A stretch of 64,000 bases of DNA from an uncultured Bacteroidales bacterium. Lineage in GTDB: Bacteria; Bacteroidota; Bacteroidia; Bacteroidales; Paludibacteraceae. The DNA lies in assembly GCA_902800215.1 (NCBI GenBank), contig CADCDS010000001.1:1-64000 (forward strand), in the 5' to 3' direction. Both the position numbers and the translations under genes were made by a program. How positions within the stretch are numbered: the first letter of the stretch is position 1; every line of letters begins with the position of its first letter. Of the stretch, positions 40,347 through 49,452 are shown in pieces. Below the pieces are notes generated by a model that was not told the origin of the DNA, made no database searches, and saw nothing but the letters and a program-made list of their open reading frames with translations.

Positions 40347-40939
40347 AGCTGTACGTGTTGATTATAGTGAATAGGAAGTGTCTTACCCAACGAAGTGGCG
40401 ATAATACCGTACTTGCGCTCGGCTTGATCCTTTTTGAGTATCTCTGCCATGATTTTTCCATTCTCATCATCCAGGTGACTCACCGGTTCATCCAGCAGCA
40501 GGAAGGAACACGGTTGGCACAACGCCCGGATAAAAGCCACACGTTGTTGCTGTCCCCAGGAAAGCAGACGAGCCGGTTGGTCCCATTTCTCGGCTATTCC
40601 CAACTGCTCAAACAGCGCACGGATATACTCTTTCTTGCGGAAATGCGTCTGTTGGTTCACAATCTCCACATTCTCGTACCCGGTCAGGTTCGGGAACAGC
40701 CGCAAGTCTTGAAACATATACGCCAGTTCCGTTCGGTATAAGGCACTCTTCTCATCCGCACTGAAGGCTCGGATATTTCGTCCGTCGATGGTGATTGCAC
40801 CCTCATAATCCGTTCGAAAACCACCGATAAAGTGCAGCAACGAAGACTTACCGATACCCGAAGCCGCTTCCACGCAGTAGTTCTTACCACGCTCAAAATG
40901 AATCGGCTGATGGATTAATATATCAATATTTGTTATCAT
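40343..40939 (-). CDS. ABC transporter ATP-binding protein (LolD/MacB-like)
   Basis: 198 residues, a compact nucleotide-binding domain. Walker A is AASGIGKSS, Q-loop YMFQDLRLFPNLT, signature LSWGQQQRV, Walker B FLLLDEPVSHLD. The C-terminal part after Walker B is short, as in small LolD/FtsE-type ATPases. Gene order on the minus strand is DUF4836 lipoprotein, this ATPase and then the permease, with 12-base and overlapping spacings. Confidence 0.88.
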   Translation of the reverse strand: MITNIDILIHQPIHFERGKNYCVEAASGIGKSSLLHFIGGFRTDYEGAITIDGRNIRAFSADEKSALYRTELAYMFQDLRLFPNLTGYENVEIVNQQTHFRKKEYIRALFEQLGIAEKWDQPARLLSWGQQQRVAFIRALCQPCSFLLLDEPVSHLDDENGKIMAEILKKDQAERKYGIIATSLGKTLPIHYNQHVQL

Positions 40940-40951
40940 AACGGTAAGGTT

Positions 40952-42556
40952 TTACCATTCTACTTCTTCTACTGTTTCCAACGCATCCCACTGTGCATCA
41001 AAATCATCGTTGTCTTCAGGCATAATCGAGTTCCATACATTCACTTGTTGCGTCTGCAGATACTTGTACGCAGAGATACCCAATTCAAAGGTCTTGGCGA
41101 TAAGCAGATCCAAGGAGTTACGGGAGTCATCCGCCAAGTTCAACACAAACGAAATCTCATTGTATTTCTCCATCTTCATCTCCGCATAATCGATCACGTT
41201 AGCCACCTCTGCCACCGCTTCATACAACTCAATCTCCGAAGGTTTTACATGGGCACGACCGATCTCCAAGCCTTTGTTGATCAGCATATTCAGATCCAGA
41301 TAACCGTACATATAACACGAGGTTGCATGCTCAGCCATATTAAACGGCACCGGATAATCCACACAACGGTATTTACTCATGTTGGAAATAGTCGAGAAAT
41401 CTTTGTCGCCATCCAGATAGAGATCAAATCCAATGGCATCTTTGAGTGTCTTGAAGAGGAAGTTCAAACGCGATTTGGCCATAGGCAACCATCCTACTAC
41501 TCCCACTTCCGGTTGTTCATTGTTCAGGTATGCAGCTACGGCAGCCGTTCCATCCATCTGCTTGATAAACGAATTGACCATTGCTAAACCGACACGCGTA
41601 TCATTATCCAAGGCTGCACCGGAATTTTCTACGGTCTTTGTTACATATTCTGCCATCGAAGAACCGTCCACACCTATCGCTAACATACCGATCATACGCG
41701 GAGCAGGCATCTTGGCAAAAACCTCCGGCTCTATCTTCTTCATCATCAGATGATCCTCGTCATCCCCAGCAAACACATTGAGAACGATCTGGCCTTTGAG
41801 GAATTTCAAATTAGCTACCAACTGCAGATTCCGGATGGCGCTGAACACATTGCCTAACATCATCGGCGGGATGTCCTTGCCTTGTTTAGCTATGTTGTTA
41901 ACCAACTCACCGGCTAACTCTTGCGACTTCTGCTCATTCAGTGCCGGCATGTTTACCATCAAGGTCATATCCCCTGCATGACTCGCCATGGACTTACCCA
42001 TCTTAGTAGCGAAGAACTCACCCTTGCAAGCCAACAACGTTTCATACTGCAGGCGATCACTCGCCGTTCCGAGAATAAACAACTCATCGGTCAGCACTCC
42101 CATCGGTTTACCGTCTTTCTCTAACCACGTCACACCGGCACCCTCATCTTCTACGGCACGAATAGCACGATTCGGCAGACTTAACATCAAGTCGGTGATC
42201 TCAGTCCGGTTCTTCACTGCTGTCAACAGGAATGCACCGTCCATATTCGCATCCGTGAACACATAGACCGGATTTTCGAAATTCATACCACCGTCATCGG
42301 CCTTACGCAGTTCGTCGGCAAACTTCTGAATGATACCGTCATCCGAACCGGCGACCAAGATATCAGCTAACAGTTCTTTGTAACTGAGGATGTTGGATTT
42401 CAACGTCAAACTCTGCATGTTGATTTCCATAACGATAGGCGCATCCGTAGGGATAGCGGCTTTGTAACTCGGTTTGGATCCACATGAACTCATGAACATA
42501 GCAACCAGTACCAATCCGGATACCAAGAGGCCGCTAAAAGAAAAGTGTTTTTTCAT
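40952..42556 (-). CDS. DUF4836-family lipoprotein
   Basis: 534 residues from MKKHFSFSG at 42556; an upstream frame (from 42610) crosses the promoter and is rejected. Lipobox VAMFMSSC. The opening SYKAAIPTDAPIVMEINMQSLTLKSNI and the alternating alpha/beta sequence with QNLQ-like AIRNLQLVANLKFLKGQIVL fit DUF4836 of Bacteroides, whose role is unknown. It may be anchored at the periplasmic or outer face and supply a substrate-binding part to the ABC pair downstream, which is inferred only from operon context. Confidence 0.83.
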   Translation of the reverse strand: MKKHFSFSGLLVSGLVLVAMFMSSCGSKPSYKAAIPTDAPIVMEINMQSLTLKSNILSYKELLADILVAGSDDGIIQKFADELRKADDGGMNFENPVYVFTDANMDGAFLLTAVKNRTEITDLMLSLPNRAIRAVEDEGAGVTWLEKDGKPMGVLTDELFILGTASDRLQYETLLACKGEFFATKMGKSMASHAGDMTLMVNMPALNEQKSQELAGELVNNIAKQGKDIPPMMLGNVFSAIRNLQLVANLKFLKGQIVLNVFAGDDEDHLMMKKIEPEVFAKMPAPRMIGMLAIGVDGSSMAEYVTKTVENSGAALDNDTRVGLAMVNSFIKQMDGTAAVAAYLNNEQPEVGVVGWLPMAKSRLNFLFKTLKDAIGFDLYLDGDKDFSTISNMSKYRCVDYPVPFNMAEHATSCYMYGYLDLNMLINKGLEIGRAHVKPSEIELYEAVAEVANVIDYAEMKMEKYNEISFVLNLADDSRNSLDLLIAKTFELGISAYKYLQTQQVNVWNSIMPEDNDDFDAQWDALETVEEVEW

Positions 42557-42587
42557 ATTTATTGCGATTACATATTTAAATCTGCTG

Positions 42588-42680
42588 CAAAGGTACAAAA
42601 AATATGCCAAACTTGCAAGAAAAAAATGAAAAAAAAATGCTACGCGCGCTTGCGTATGTCAATTTTTTTTTGTAACTTTG
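42588..42680. promoter_or_regulatory. Divergent promoters: DUF4836 gene (minus) and ppdK (plus)
   Basis: The minus box TACCTTTG is at 42595-42588 with TTTGGC about 20 bases upstream on that strand. The plus promoter has TTGCGTATGTC from 42650 and TAACTTTG at 42673-42680 followed by CACCCG. A 70-base leader precedes the ppdK start. Confidence 0.78.
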
Positions 42681-42750
42681 CACCCGATTTCGTGTGGATA
42701 CCATAAATAAAAGTAGAAAAACATTAAAAATCAATATAATTTAACGATTC

Positions 42751-45480
42751 ATGGAAAAGAAAAAAAGAGTTTACACCTTCGGTAACGGTAAGGCTGAAGG
42801 TAACGCACAAATGCGCGAACTGCTTGGCGGTAAGGGTGCAAACTGTGCTGAGATGAACTTAGTAGGTGTTCCTGTTCCTCCCGGATTCACCATCACTACG
42901 GAAGTTTGTAACGAGTACTACCAGGTTGGTCAGGAGAAGATCGTAGCTGAGCTCACCGACGAAGTGAACGCTGCGGTTGCTCACGTAGAGGGTCTGATGA
43001 ACTGCAAGTTCGGTGATCCGAAGAACCCGCTGCTCGTTTCTGTTCGTTCGGGTGCACGTGCGTCCATGCCGGGTATGATGGATACCATCCTCAACCTTGG
43101 TCTGAATGACGTGGTAGCTGAGGGTATGGTTGCAAAAACCCAGAACCCGCACTTCGTTTACGACTCCTATCGTCGTTTCGTACAGATGTACGGTGACGTC
43201 GTGCTGGGTATGAAGCCGGTGAACAAGACCGACATCGATCCGTTCGAGGCAATCATCGACGAGGTAAAAGAGATCCGTGGCGTGAAGCTGGACAAGGACC
43301 TGAATGTTGAGGAGCTCAAGCTCCTCGTAGCTCGTTTCAAAACCGCTATCAAAGAGCGTACAGGAAAAGATTTCCCGGATGATCCGATGGAGCAACTGTG
43401 GGGCGCTATCTGCGCTGTGTTCCGTTCATGGATGAACGAGCGCGCTATCCTCTACCGTAAGATGGAAGGAATTCCTGACGAATGGGGAACGGCTGTTTCC
43501 GTAATGGCAATGGTATTCGGTAACATGGGTGACACCTCTGCAACGGGTGTTTGCTTCAGCCGTGATGCCGGTAACGGTGAGAACCTCTTCAACGGTGAGT
43601 ACCTTGTTAACGCACAGGGTGAGGACGTGGTAGCAGGTATCCGTACGCCGCAACAGATCACCAAGATCGGTTCGCAACGTTGGGCAGAGCGCGCCGGTAT
43701 CAGCGAAGCTGAGCGTCTGGCTAAATATCCGTCCATGGAAGAGGCAATGCCGGAGATGTACGCTGAGTTGAACGCTATCCAGCAGAAGCTCGAGGATCAC
43801 TACCGCGACATGCAGGATATGGAGTTCACCGTTCAGGAAGGCAAACTCTGGTTCCTCCAGACCCGTAACGGTAAGCGTACCGGTACAGCCATGGTGAAGA
43901 TCGCAATGGATATGGTTCGTGAGGGCAAGATCTCCGAGAAAGAGGCTATCCTCCGCTGCGAACCGCAGAAACTCGACGAACTGCTTCACCCTGTCTTCGA
44001 TAAGGACGCCCTCAAGAAAGCGAAAGTGATCACCCAAGGTCTGCCCGCTTCTCCGGGAGCTGCTTGCGGTCAGATCGTCTTCCACGCAGATGACGCTCAG
44101 GAATGGCACGCTAACGGTCACAAAGTTGTCATGGTTCGTATCGAGACCAGCCCGGAAGACCTCGCAGGTATGAGCGCTGCTGAAGGTATCCTCACCGCTC
44201 GTGGTGGTATGACTTCGCACGCTGCAGTTGTTGCCCGTGGTATGGGTAAGTGCTGCGTTTCCGGTGCAGGTGCTATCCAAGTGGACTATAAGGCTAAGAC
44301 CGTTAAGATCGAAGGCGTTACCTACAAAGAGGGTGACTATATCTCCCTCAACGGTTCGACAGGTCAGGTTTATGCAGGTGAGATCCCGACCAAGGCTGCT
44401 GAGCTCAGCGGTGACTTCAAGGCATTGATGGACCTCTGCGACAAATATACCAAACTGCAAGTTCGTACGAACGCTGACACCCCGCACGACGCTGCTGTAG
44501 CACGCGCTTTCGGTGCCAAGGGTATCGGTCTGACCCGTACGGAGCACATGTTCTTCGACGACCAGAAGATTATCGCTATGCGTGAGATGATTCTCGCCAA
44601 GGACAGCGCAGGCCGCGAGAAAGCACTGGCTAAGCTGCTGCCGTACCAGAAAGCAGACTTCAAGGGTATCCTCGAGGCTATGGACGGCCTGCCTGTGAAC
44701 ATCCGTCTGCTCGACCCGCCTTTGCACGAGTTCGTACCTCATGATCTGAAGGGACAAGAGCAGATGGCGAAAGAGATGGGCGTTTCCGTTGAGGAGATCC
44801 AGACTCGTGTAGCTCAGTTGGCAGAGAACAACCCGATGTTGGGTCACCGCGGATGCCGTCTGGGTATCACCTTCCCGGAGATCACCGCTATGCAGACCCG
44901 CGCTATCCTCTCCGCTGCTTGCGAACTCAAGAAAGAGGGCAAGAACCCGATGCCGGAGATCATGGTTCCGCTGATCGGTATCCTCTACGAGCTCAAGCAA
45001 CAGAAAGAGATCATCCAGCGCGTAGCGAAAGAGGTATTCGCTGAGTACGGCATCGAGGTAGAGTTCGAGATCGGTACGATGATCGAGATCCCGCGTGCTG
45101 CGCTGACGGCAGACCGTATCGCGACGGAAGCTCAGTACTTCTCCTTCGGTACCAACGACCTCACGCAGATGACCTTCGGTTATAGCCGTGACGATATCGC
45201 TTCCTTCTTGCCGGCTTACCTTGAGAAGAAGATTCTCAAAGTGGATCCGTTCCAGGTACTCGACCAGAATGGTGTAGGCCAGCTGATCAAGATGGCAGTA
45301 GAGAAAGGCCGTGCCGTTCGTCCGGGATTGCGTACCGGTATCTGCGGCGAGCACGGTGGTGAACCTTCGTCCGTTAAGTTCTGCGCACGTGTCGGCATGA
45401 ACTACGCTTCCTGCTCACCGTTCCGCGTACCTATCGCACGTTTGGCAGCAGCACAAGCTGCAGTAGAGGACGAGCAATAA
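42751..45480 (+). CDS. ppdK: Pyruvate, phosphate dikinase
   Basis: 909 residues. It interconverts pyruvate, ATP and phosphate with PEP, AMP and pyrophosphate, linking lower glycolysis with gluconeogenesis. The nucleotide-binding domain starts GKGANCAEMNLVGVPVPPGF; the phosphohistidine domain has GGMTSHAAVVARGMG (His about residue 490); the PEP domain has DPPLHEF, MLGHRGCRLGI, FSFGTNDLTQM and GICGEHGGEP. Full length. Codon use is more strongly biased (GGT, CGT, GAG) than in its neighbours, suggesting high expression. It has its own promoter and a strong terminator. Confidence 0.98.
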   Translation: MEKKKRVYTFGNGKAEGNAQMRELLGGKGANCAEMNLVGVPVPPGFTITTEVCNEYYQVGQEKIVAELTDEVNAAVAHVEGLMNCKFGDPKNPLLVSVRSGARASMPGMMDTILNLGLNDVVAEGMVAKTQNPHFVYDSYRRFVQMYGDVVLGMKPVNKTDIDPFEAIIDEVKEIRGVKLDKDLNVEELKLLVARFKTAIKERTGKDFPDDPMEQLWGAICAVFRSWMNERAILYRKMEGIPDEWGTAVSVMAMVFGNMGDTSATGVCFSRDAGNGENLFNGEYLVNAQGEDVVAGIRTPQQITKIGSQRWAERAGISEAERLAKYPSMEEAMPEMYAELNAIQQKLEDHYRDMQDMEFTVQEGKLWFLQTRNGKRTGTAMVKIAMDMVREGKISEKEAILRCEPQKLDELLHPVFDKDALKKAKVITQGLPASPGAACGQIVFHADDAQEWHANGHKVVMVRIETSPEDLAGMSAAEGILTARGGMTSHAAVVARGMGKCCVSGAGAIQVDYKAKTVKIEGVTYKEGDYISLNGSTGQVYAGEIPTKAAELSGDFKALMDLCDKYTKLQVRTNADTPHDAAVARAFGAKGIGLTRTEHMFFDDQKIIAMREMILAKDSAGREKALAKLLPYQKADFKGILEAMDGLPVNIRLLDPPLHEFVPHDLKGQEQMAKEMGVSVEEIQTRVAQLAENNPMLGHRGCRLGITFPEITAMQTRAILSAACELKKEGKNPMPEIMVPLIGILYELKQQKEIIQRVAKEVFAEYGIEVEFEIGTMIEIPRAALTADRIATEAQYFSFGTNDLTQMTFGYSRDDIASFLPAYLEKKILKVDPFQVLDQNGVGQLIKMAVEKGRAVRPGLRTGICGEHGGEPSSVKFCARVGMNYASCSPFRVPIARLAAAQAAVEDEQ

Positions 45481-45495
45481 TTCGTCTAATCAATA

Positions 45496-45535
45496 AAATA
45501 AAGACGCGTTTCCGCATGGAGGCGCGTCTTTATTT
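45496..45535 (+). terminator. Terminator of ppdK
   Basis: AAATAAAGACGCG and CGCGTCTTTATTT form a 13-base-pair stem around TTTCCGCATGGAGG; the 3' arm supplies the T-rich tail. Confidence 0.88.
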
Positions 45536-45602
45536 GATGTATTTTGGTTATTAAAATGTGTTAAAATAATTGATATACGCAAGGATTTTGACGAAAAAAT
45601 CT

Positions 45603-45680
45603 AAATCCCCCGCGATTTTTGTTGCCAAAATTCCGAAATCCCCCGCGATTTTTGTTGCCAAAATTCCGAAATCCCCAACG
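45603..45680. repeat. 33-base tandem direct repeat
   Basis: Unit AAATCCCCCGCGATTTTTGT...ATTCCG, two complete copies (45603-45635, 45636-45668) and a partial third. Since 33 is a multiple of 3, it gives an 11-residue repeat in the minus-strand frame; no spacers, so not a CRISPR array. Confidence 0.85.
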
Positions 45681-45831
45681 AAAATGAGCCAATGCCATGC
45701 TTTGGGGTAGGTAATAGTAAGGACAATGACTAAGTAATATCTAAGGAATAAACAACTAATATCTAACGTTTGAAAGTCAATTGGTTCGTGAAAAACAGCA
45801 AAAATGGCTCCGTAAAGATAAAAAAATGTAC

Positions 45832-46100
45832 TGGCGAAAGTGGCGAAGTTGGCGATATCGCCAATATCGTCAATATCGCCATGCAAAAAAATGACTTGGC
45901 ACTATTGACACTTTTGGCACTTTGAAAGAAAAAAACGCACTGTCAGTATTGTCAGTTTAAGGGGGAGAAAGTGCCAATTGTGCCAAAAGTGCCATGCAAA
46001 TTTTTAATGAAACTGACAGAACTGACAAGACTGACATGCAAAAATTTGCATGAGAAAAGTGAGAAATCTGAGAATTTTCAAAATTCTCAAAATTCTCAGT
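45832..46100. repeat. Interleaved inverted repeats of short words with ATGCAAA spacers
   Basis: Words: A (GGCGAA / ATCGCC, 45832-45881), B' (TTGGCAC..., 45895-45923), C' (CTGTCAGTATTGTCAG, 45939-45958), B (GTGCCAA..., 45968-45994), C (CTGACAGAACTGACAAGACT, 46010-46036) and D (GAGAATTTTCAAAATTCTC, 46048-46099). B' pairs with B and C' with C. A, B and C are each followed by ATGCAAA. Confidence 0.75.
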
Positions 46101-46260
46101 ACATTTTTTCAAAGAATGGAATCGAGACCTCAACATGTCAAAGGGAAGGTGATAATGGCTCCGACTACAAGTCGGAATAATACGAAGAATCTTTCTCGCT
46201 CATAAAAATCGTGAGCTAAAAACACCTTTGTTGGATGACATCCAATGCAATAAACGATAA

Positions 46261-46470
46261 TTATTTGATAGCGGCGCGTTGTTCTTCGTGAAGGCGTTTA
46301 CGTTCAGCGCGGTTACGTTTGATGGTTGTATAGTAGCCGAAGCCTGCCATAGGATGACGCCATTCTTCGTCTTCGATACGCTCCCACTCAGCGTTCTCGC
46401 GGTGACGGAGTTTGAGTTCTTGACACCAGAAGCGGATGTCTGATAAAAGTCGTTTAGTGTATTTGAACAT
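46261..46470 (-). CDS. Small basic protein, 69 residues (twin 1)
   Basis: The product runs from MFKYTKRLLSDIRFWCQELK to a Lys/Arg-rich end. It is nearly identical to the protein at 49453-49662; about 62 of 69 residues match, including WERIE(D/N)EEWRHPMAGFGYY and TTIKRNRAERKRLHEE. Each twin sits directly downstream of a family 2 glycosyltransferase gene on the same strand. No signal peptide, no metal motif. It may be a cytosolic partner of the glycosyltransferase or a regulator; I recognise no family. Confidence 0.7.
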   Translation of the reverse strand: MFKYTKRLLSDIRFWCQELKLRHRENAEWERIEDEEWRHPMAGFGYYTTIKRNRAERKRLHEEQRAAIK

Positions 46471-46550
46471 AGTTTTCTCTTTTAGTCAAAAATTACCAAT
46501 ATTATCAATATTTTCTTTGAATTGTCATTCAAAGCAGGAAACGAACTAAT

Positions 46551-47597
46551 TTATTTTCTCTTTAGTTTGCGTTTGATATAACGGATGACGCGTTGGTAGA
46601 AGTAGTAGCACTTGAACCATGCGTAGTAGATATGAAACGGAAGGAGATGGTACATACGAACGATGTGGCTCGGTTTGATTTCCGGATAGTGGGTCTTCAG
46701 GAACTTGTCCCATGCTGCAAGACTCGGTTTGGCGGTAGCTGCATCAAAGAGACTCAACTCGTAATAATGCCATGTTCCCATAGATTGGAAGTTCTCCTCT
46801 GTGTATGCGTCACGAGTACCTCCTTTGGGTACAACATGACGGTTACGGCGCACCCAATCAAGAAGGAATGTGAGCACTTTGGTGACATCATCTGCTGCTC
46901 TGACAGCCCGCACTTTGGGATCGAACGATTGTCCCGGACGACCGATATAGTAGCGATAGACGTTCAGTTTGGTGTAGATGAAGTCTTTGGCAATAGCGAT
47001 AGGAATAGCTTGGAGCGAGACATCATCGTACATAACATGCTCGCAGAAAAGCGGCAGGTAGGCTTGCATCATAGACGTGCGATAGACGGTGTCATGCGCA
47101 TAAGTCATGTCATATCCGTGTCCTGTTCCTAACCAATCGAAGGTGTCGGCATCGTAGTGATGTTCGGGTGTCAGTTCCCAATGTTTGGTCTTTTCCGTGT
47201 AGGTGTCGGTTGCAGCATGGTAGTTTTGTCCGTCAAGCATGACCATATCGACATCGACTTTGCCGAGATAGGTGATTAGTTTTGACAGTTGGTCGGTATC
47301 GAACCAATCGTCGGAGTCGAGGTAAAAGAGGTACTTACCGACTGCGAGTTCTGTGCCGTGGTTCCATGCACCGCCATGTCCCCTATTCTCTTGATCGATG
47401 ACACGGACGATGCCGGGATACTGTTTCTCGTAGGCTTTTGCAAGGATGGCAGAGTTGTCGGGTGTGCCATCATTGATGACCACGATGTCAAGCAGATCCA
47501 GTTGCTTCTCATCCGGCACAAGGAGCGACGAGATACACTTGTCGATGAATCTCTCCACCTTGTAGACGGGGATTACGATGGATAATAGTTTTTCCAT
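46551..47597 (-). CDS. Family 2 glycosyltransferase (first)
   Basis: 348 residues from MEKLLSIVIPVYKVERFID at 47597; a longer start (47672) adds Gln/Asn-rich residues with no homologue in the fold. GT-A features are ISSLLVPDE...VVINDGTPDNS, ENRGHGGAWNHG and the DxD motif FYLDSDDWFD. The C-terminal part is Tyr-rich and ends in a basic helix (RVIRYIKRKLKRK) likely to touch the membrane. It transfers a sugar from a nucleotide-sugar during capsule, O-antigen or exopolysaccharide synthesis on the cytoplasmic side. The sugar is not predictable. It is followed by the first 69-residue twin gene, 80 bases later. Confidence 0.87.
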   Translation of the reverse strand: MEKLLSIVIPVYKVERFIDKCISSLLVPDEKQLDLLDIVVINDGTPDNSAILAKAYEKQYPGIVRVIDQENRGHGGAWNHGTELAVGKYLFYLDSDDWFDTDQLSKLITYLGKVDVDMVMLDGQNYHAATDTYTEKTKHWELTPEHHYDADTFDWLGTGHGYDMTYAHDTVYRTSMMQAYLPLFCEHVMYDDVSLQAIPIAIAKDFIYTKLNVYRYYIGRPGQSFDPKVRAVRAADDVTKVLTFLLDWVRRNRHVVPKGGTRDAYTEENFQSMGTWHYYELSLFDAATAKPSLAAWDKFLKTHYPEIKPSHIVRMYHLLPFHIYYAWFKCYYFYQRVIRYIKRKLKRK

Positions 47598-47635
47598 ATT
47601 ATTGTTGTTTTGTTTGTTGTCAGTTTTGGCCGCTT

Positions 47636-47740
47636 GATTGCAAACATTTTGGGGTAATGCGGTATTCTGCACTTAAAAATTTGCGGGAAATGCGGTATTT
47701 GGAGTATAAAAATTTGCGGGAAATGCGATTTTAATGTAAA
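47636..47740. repeat. Repeat words between divergent genes (AAAATTTGCGGGAAATGCG)
   Basis: Two near-identical copies of AAAATTTGCGGGAAATGCG (about 47676-47695 and 47709-47728) plus a degenerate copy (TTTTGGGGTAATGCGGTATT). They lie between the glycosyltransferase and the AAA ATPase gene. Confidence 0.65.
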
Positions 47741-47744
47741 AATA

Positions 47745-47777
47745 TTTGCATATATCGCAAAAAAGTTGTACCTTTGC
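47745..47777 (+). promoter_or_regulatory. Promoter of the AAA/DUF4143 ATPase
   Basis: TTTGCATATATCGC, an A run, GTTG, then TACCTTTG at 47770-47777 and CAGCG. Confidence 0.8.
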
Positions 47778-47798
47778 AGCGTTTTAAAATGAATCATC

Positions 47799-49136
47799 AT
47801 GGAAGAAAGAGTATTCAAACGTAAAATCTACTCCAAAATGTTGGAATGGAAAAATACGCGTAATGGCAAAACGGCATTGTTAATCAAAGGGGCGCGTCGT
47901 ATCGGCAAATCTACTATTGCAGAACAATTCGCCAAAAATGAGTATGAGTCTTACATTCTCATTGATTTTAACAAAGCGGAACAAAAAGTCATTGATTTGT
48001 GGAATGACCTTAACAACCTCAATGATATTTTTACTTATCTCCAACTGCATTATAGAGTTATTTTGCAAAATCGCAAGTCTGTCATTATCTTTGACGAGAT
48101 ACAGCAGTGTCCCAAAGCCCGCCAAGCGATTAAATATCTGGTTCAGGATGGAAGATACGATTATATTGAAACGGGTTCGCTTATCAGCATTAAGAAAAAT
48201 ACGCAGCACATCACCATCCCGAGCGAAGAGACACGATTGAATATGTATCCGATGGACTACGAAGAGTTTCGTTGGGCATTGGGAGACACGGCTACTATTC
48301 CTCTATTGAAACAGCAACTGGATGCCCGCATGTCTGTAGGCGATGCCTTGACACGAACCAAGATGCGTGAATTGCGCTTATACATGATGGTTGGCGGCAT
48401 GCCACAAGCTGTAAATACCTATTTGGATACCACTAACCTTAGTTTGGTTGACCAAACAAAGCGTGAGATCATTGAATTGTATCTGGAGGATTTCCAGAAA
48501 TTAGATTCTACAGGCAAAGCTGAATTGCTTTTCAAAGCGGCTCCGGCTCAGCTTATGAACAATGCTTCTCGGTTTCAAGTATCAACGGTTCTGAAAAACG
48601 ATCGCGCAGATTCTGTTAGCGAAATAGTAGCCATGATGAAGGATTCAATGACTGTGAATGTCGCATATCATTCCAATGATCCGAATGTCGGTATGCTGCT
48701 TACCGAGGATGTAAATGTTTACAAGATATTTGTAGGAGATACAGGATTGTTCGTAACACTTTGTTTCTGGGATAAAGACTTCACGGAAAATATTATCTAT
48801 AATAAGTTGCTAAGTGATAAGCTGGATGCTAATCTTGGTTATGTGTATGAGAACTTGATTGCTCAGATGTTAACAGCATCTGGAAATCAACTTTTCTATT
48901 ATACTTTTCCTAAGGATCCCAAACACAACTACGAAATAGATTTCTTATTATCGCGTGGAAATAAAGTTTATCCGATAGAAGTCAAGTCCTCCGGTTATAA
49001 AACGCACGCTTCTTTGGATGAATTTTGTAAAAAATACTCCTCGCGTGTTGGTAATCGCTATTTACTATATACCAAAGATTTGCATAAAGACGGCGAAACA
49101 CTCCTTGTGCCTGTGTACATGACTCCGCTTTTATGA
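47799..49136 (+). CDS. AAA ATPase of the AAA_14/DUF4143 family
   Basis: 445 residues. Walker A is GARRIGKST (31-39), Walker B is SVIIFDEIQQCP. The sensor region ETGSLISIKKN and the ETRLNMYPMDYEEFRWALGD stretch are typical. The C-terminal DUF4143 part has YEIDFLLSRGNKVYPIEVKSS, a PD-(D/E)xK nuclease-like core with D, E and K in place. These are widespread in Bacteroidales, often several copies near variable loci. They may bind nucleic acid or act in defence, but no function is established. It lies alone between two glycosyltransferase clusters. Confidence 0.88.
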   Translation: MEERVFKRKIYSKMLEWKNTRNGKTALLIKGARRIGKSTIAEQFAKNEYESYILIDFNKAEQKVIDLWNDLNNLNDIFTYLQLHYRVILQNRKSVIIFDEIQQCPKARQAIKYLVQDGRYDYIETGSLISIKKNTQHITIPSEETRLNMYPMDYEEFRWALGDTATIPLLKQQLDARMSVGDALTRTKMRELRLYMMVGGMPQAVNTYLDTTNLSLVDQTKREIIELYLEDFQKLDSTGKAELLFKAAPAQLMNNASRFQVSTVLKNDRADSVSEIVAMMKDSMTVNVAYHSNDPNVGMLLTEDVNVYKIFVGDTGLFVTLCFWDKDFTENIIYNKLLSDKLDANLGYVYENLIAQMLTASGNQLFYYTFPKDPKHNYEIDFLLSRGNKVYPIEVKSSGYKTHASLDEFCKKYSSRVGNRYLLYTKDLHKDGETLLVPVYMTPLL

Positions 49137-49452
49137 AATTTTACTGTCAGTATGTCAAAGATCTCATCGAAAGCGGCGATTAACGAAATTCGTTTGCATA
49201 CAAAAAAAGCGGTAATCCTTTTCTAAGTGGATTACCGCATTTTACTTATTTAGGATGATTTATCCTTGCATTAGTCGGGCATAGCTCCCCATCGCATATA
49301 AGGGAACATTATCAATTATCTCATTGCTTTTATTTACATTTTTATGAATGTCTTTTGGTATTACTGCCACATTTTCAAGAACGACTAGATCGGTAATCCA
49401 GTATGTCTAAGAGCATCTTGCGGGGGAAAATGCTCTTTGTTAGAATCGGAGA
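49137..49452. other. Intergenic stretch with one terminator, no gene seen
   Basis: After the ATPase stop there is a terminator hairpin (AAAGCGGTAATCC...GGATTACCGCATTTTA, 49206-49240). The rest is AT-rich with no coding pattern or recognised element. Confidence 0.6.
49206..49240 (+). terminator. Terminator of the AAA/DUF4143 ATPase gene
   Basis: GCGGTAATCC-TTTTCTAAGT-GGATTACCGC with a perfect 10-base-pair stem, flanked by A7 upstream and ATTTTA downstream. Confidence 0.82.

Larger units (their letters stand above)
45536..46260. repeat. Gene-free 725-base region of structured word repeats
   Basis: No convincing gene. It holds a 33-base direct repeat (2.3 copies, 45603-45680), a block of short words in inverted pairs (45832-46100) whose arms are separated by ATGCAAA spacers, and three perfect hairpins with short stems: CCGACT-ACA-AGTCGG (46161-46175), GCTCA...TGAGC (46198-46216) and TTGGAT-GAC-ATCCAA (46231-46245). 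An open frame on the minus strand (45551-45886) only translates the 33-base repeat. Confidence 0.8.

Noticed and set aside
43426-45354. 642-residue minus-strand open frame opposite ppdK
   Set aside because: An antisense frame kept open by strong codon bias of ppdK; no motif in it.
45603-45680. Possible CRISPR array
   Set aside because: Direct repeats are adjacent with no unique spacers, and no cas gene is in the window.
45551-45886. 111-residue minus-strand frame after ppdK
   Set aside because: It mostly translates the 33-base repeat (GDFGILATKIA twice) and low-complexity DNA; no start context or homologue.
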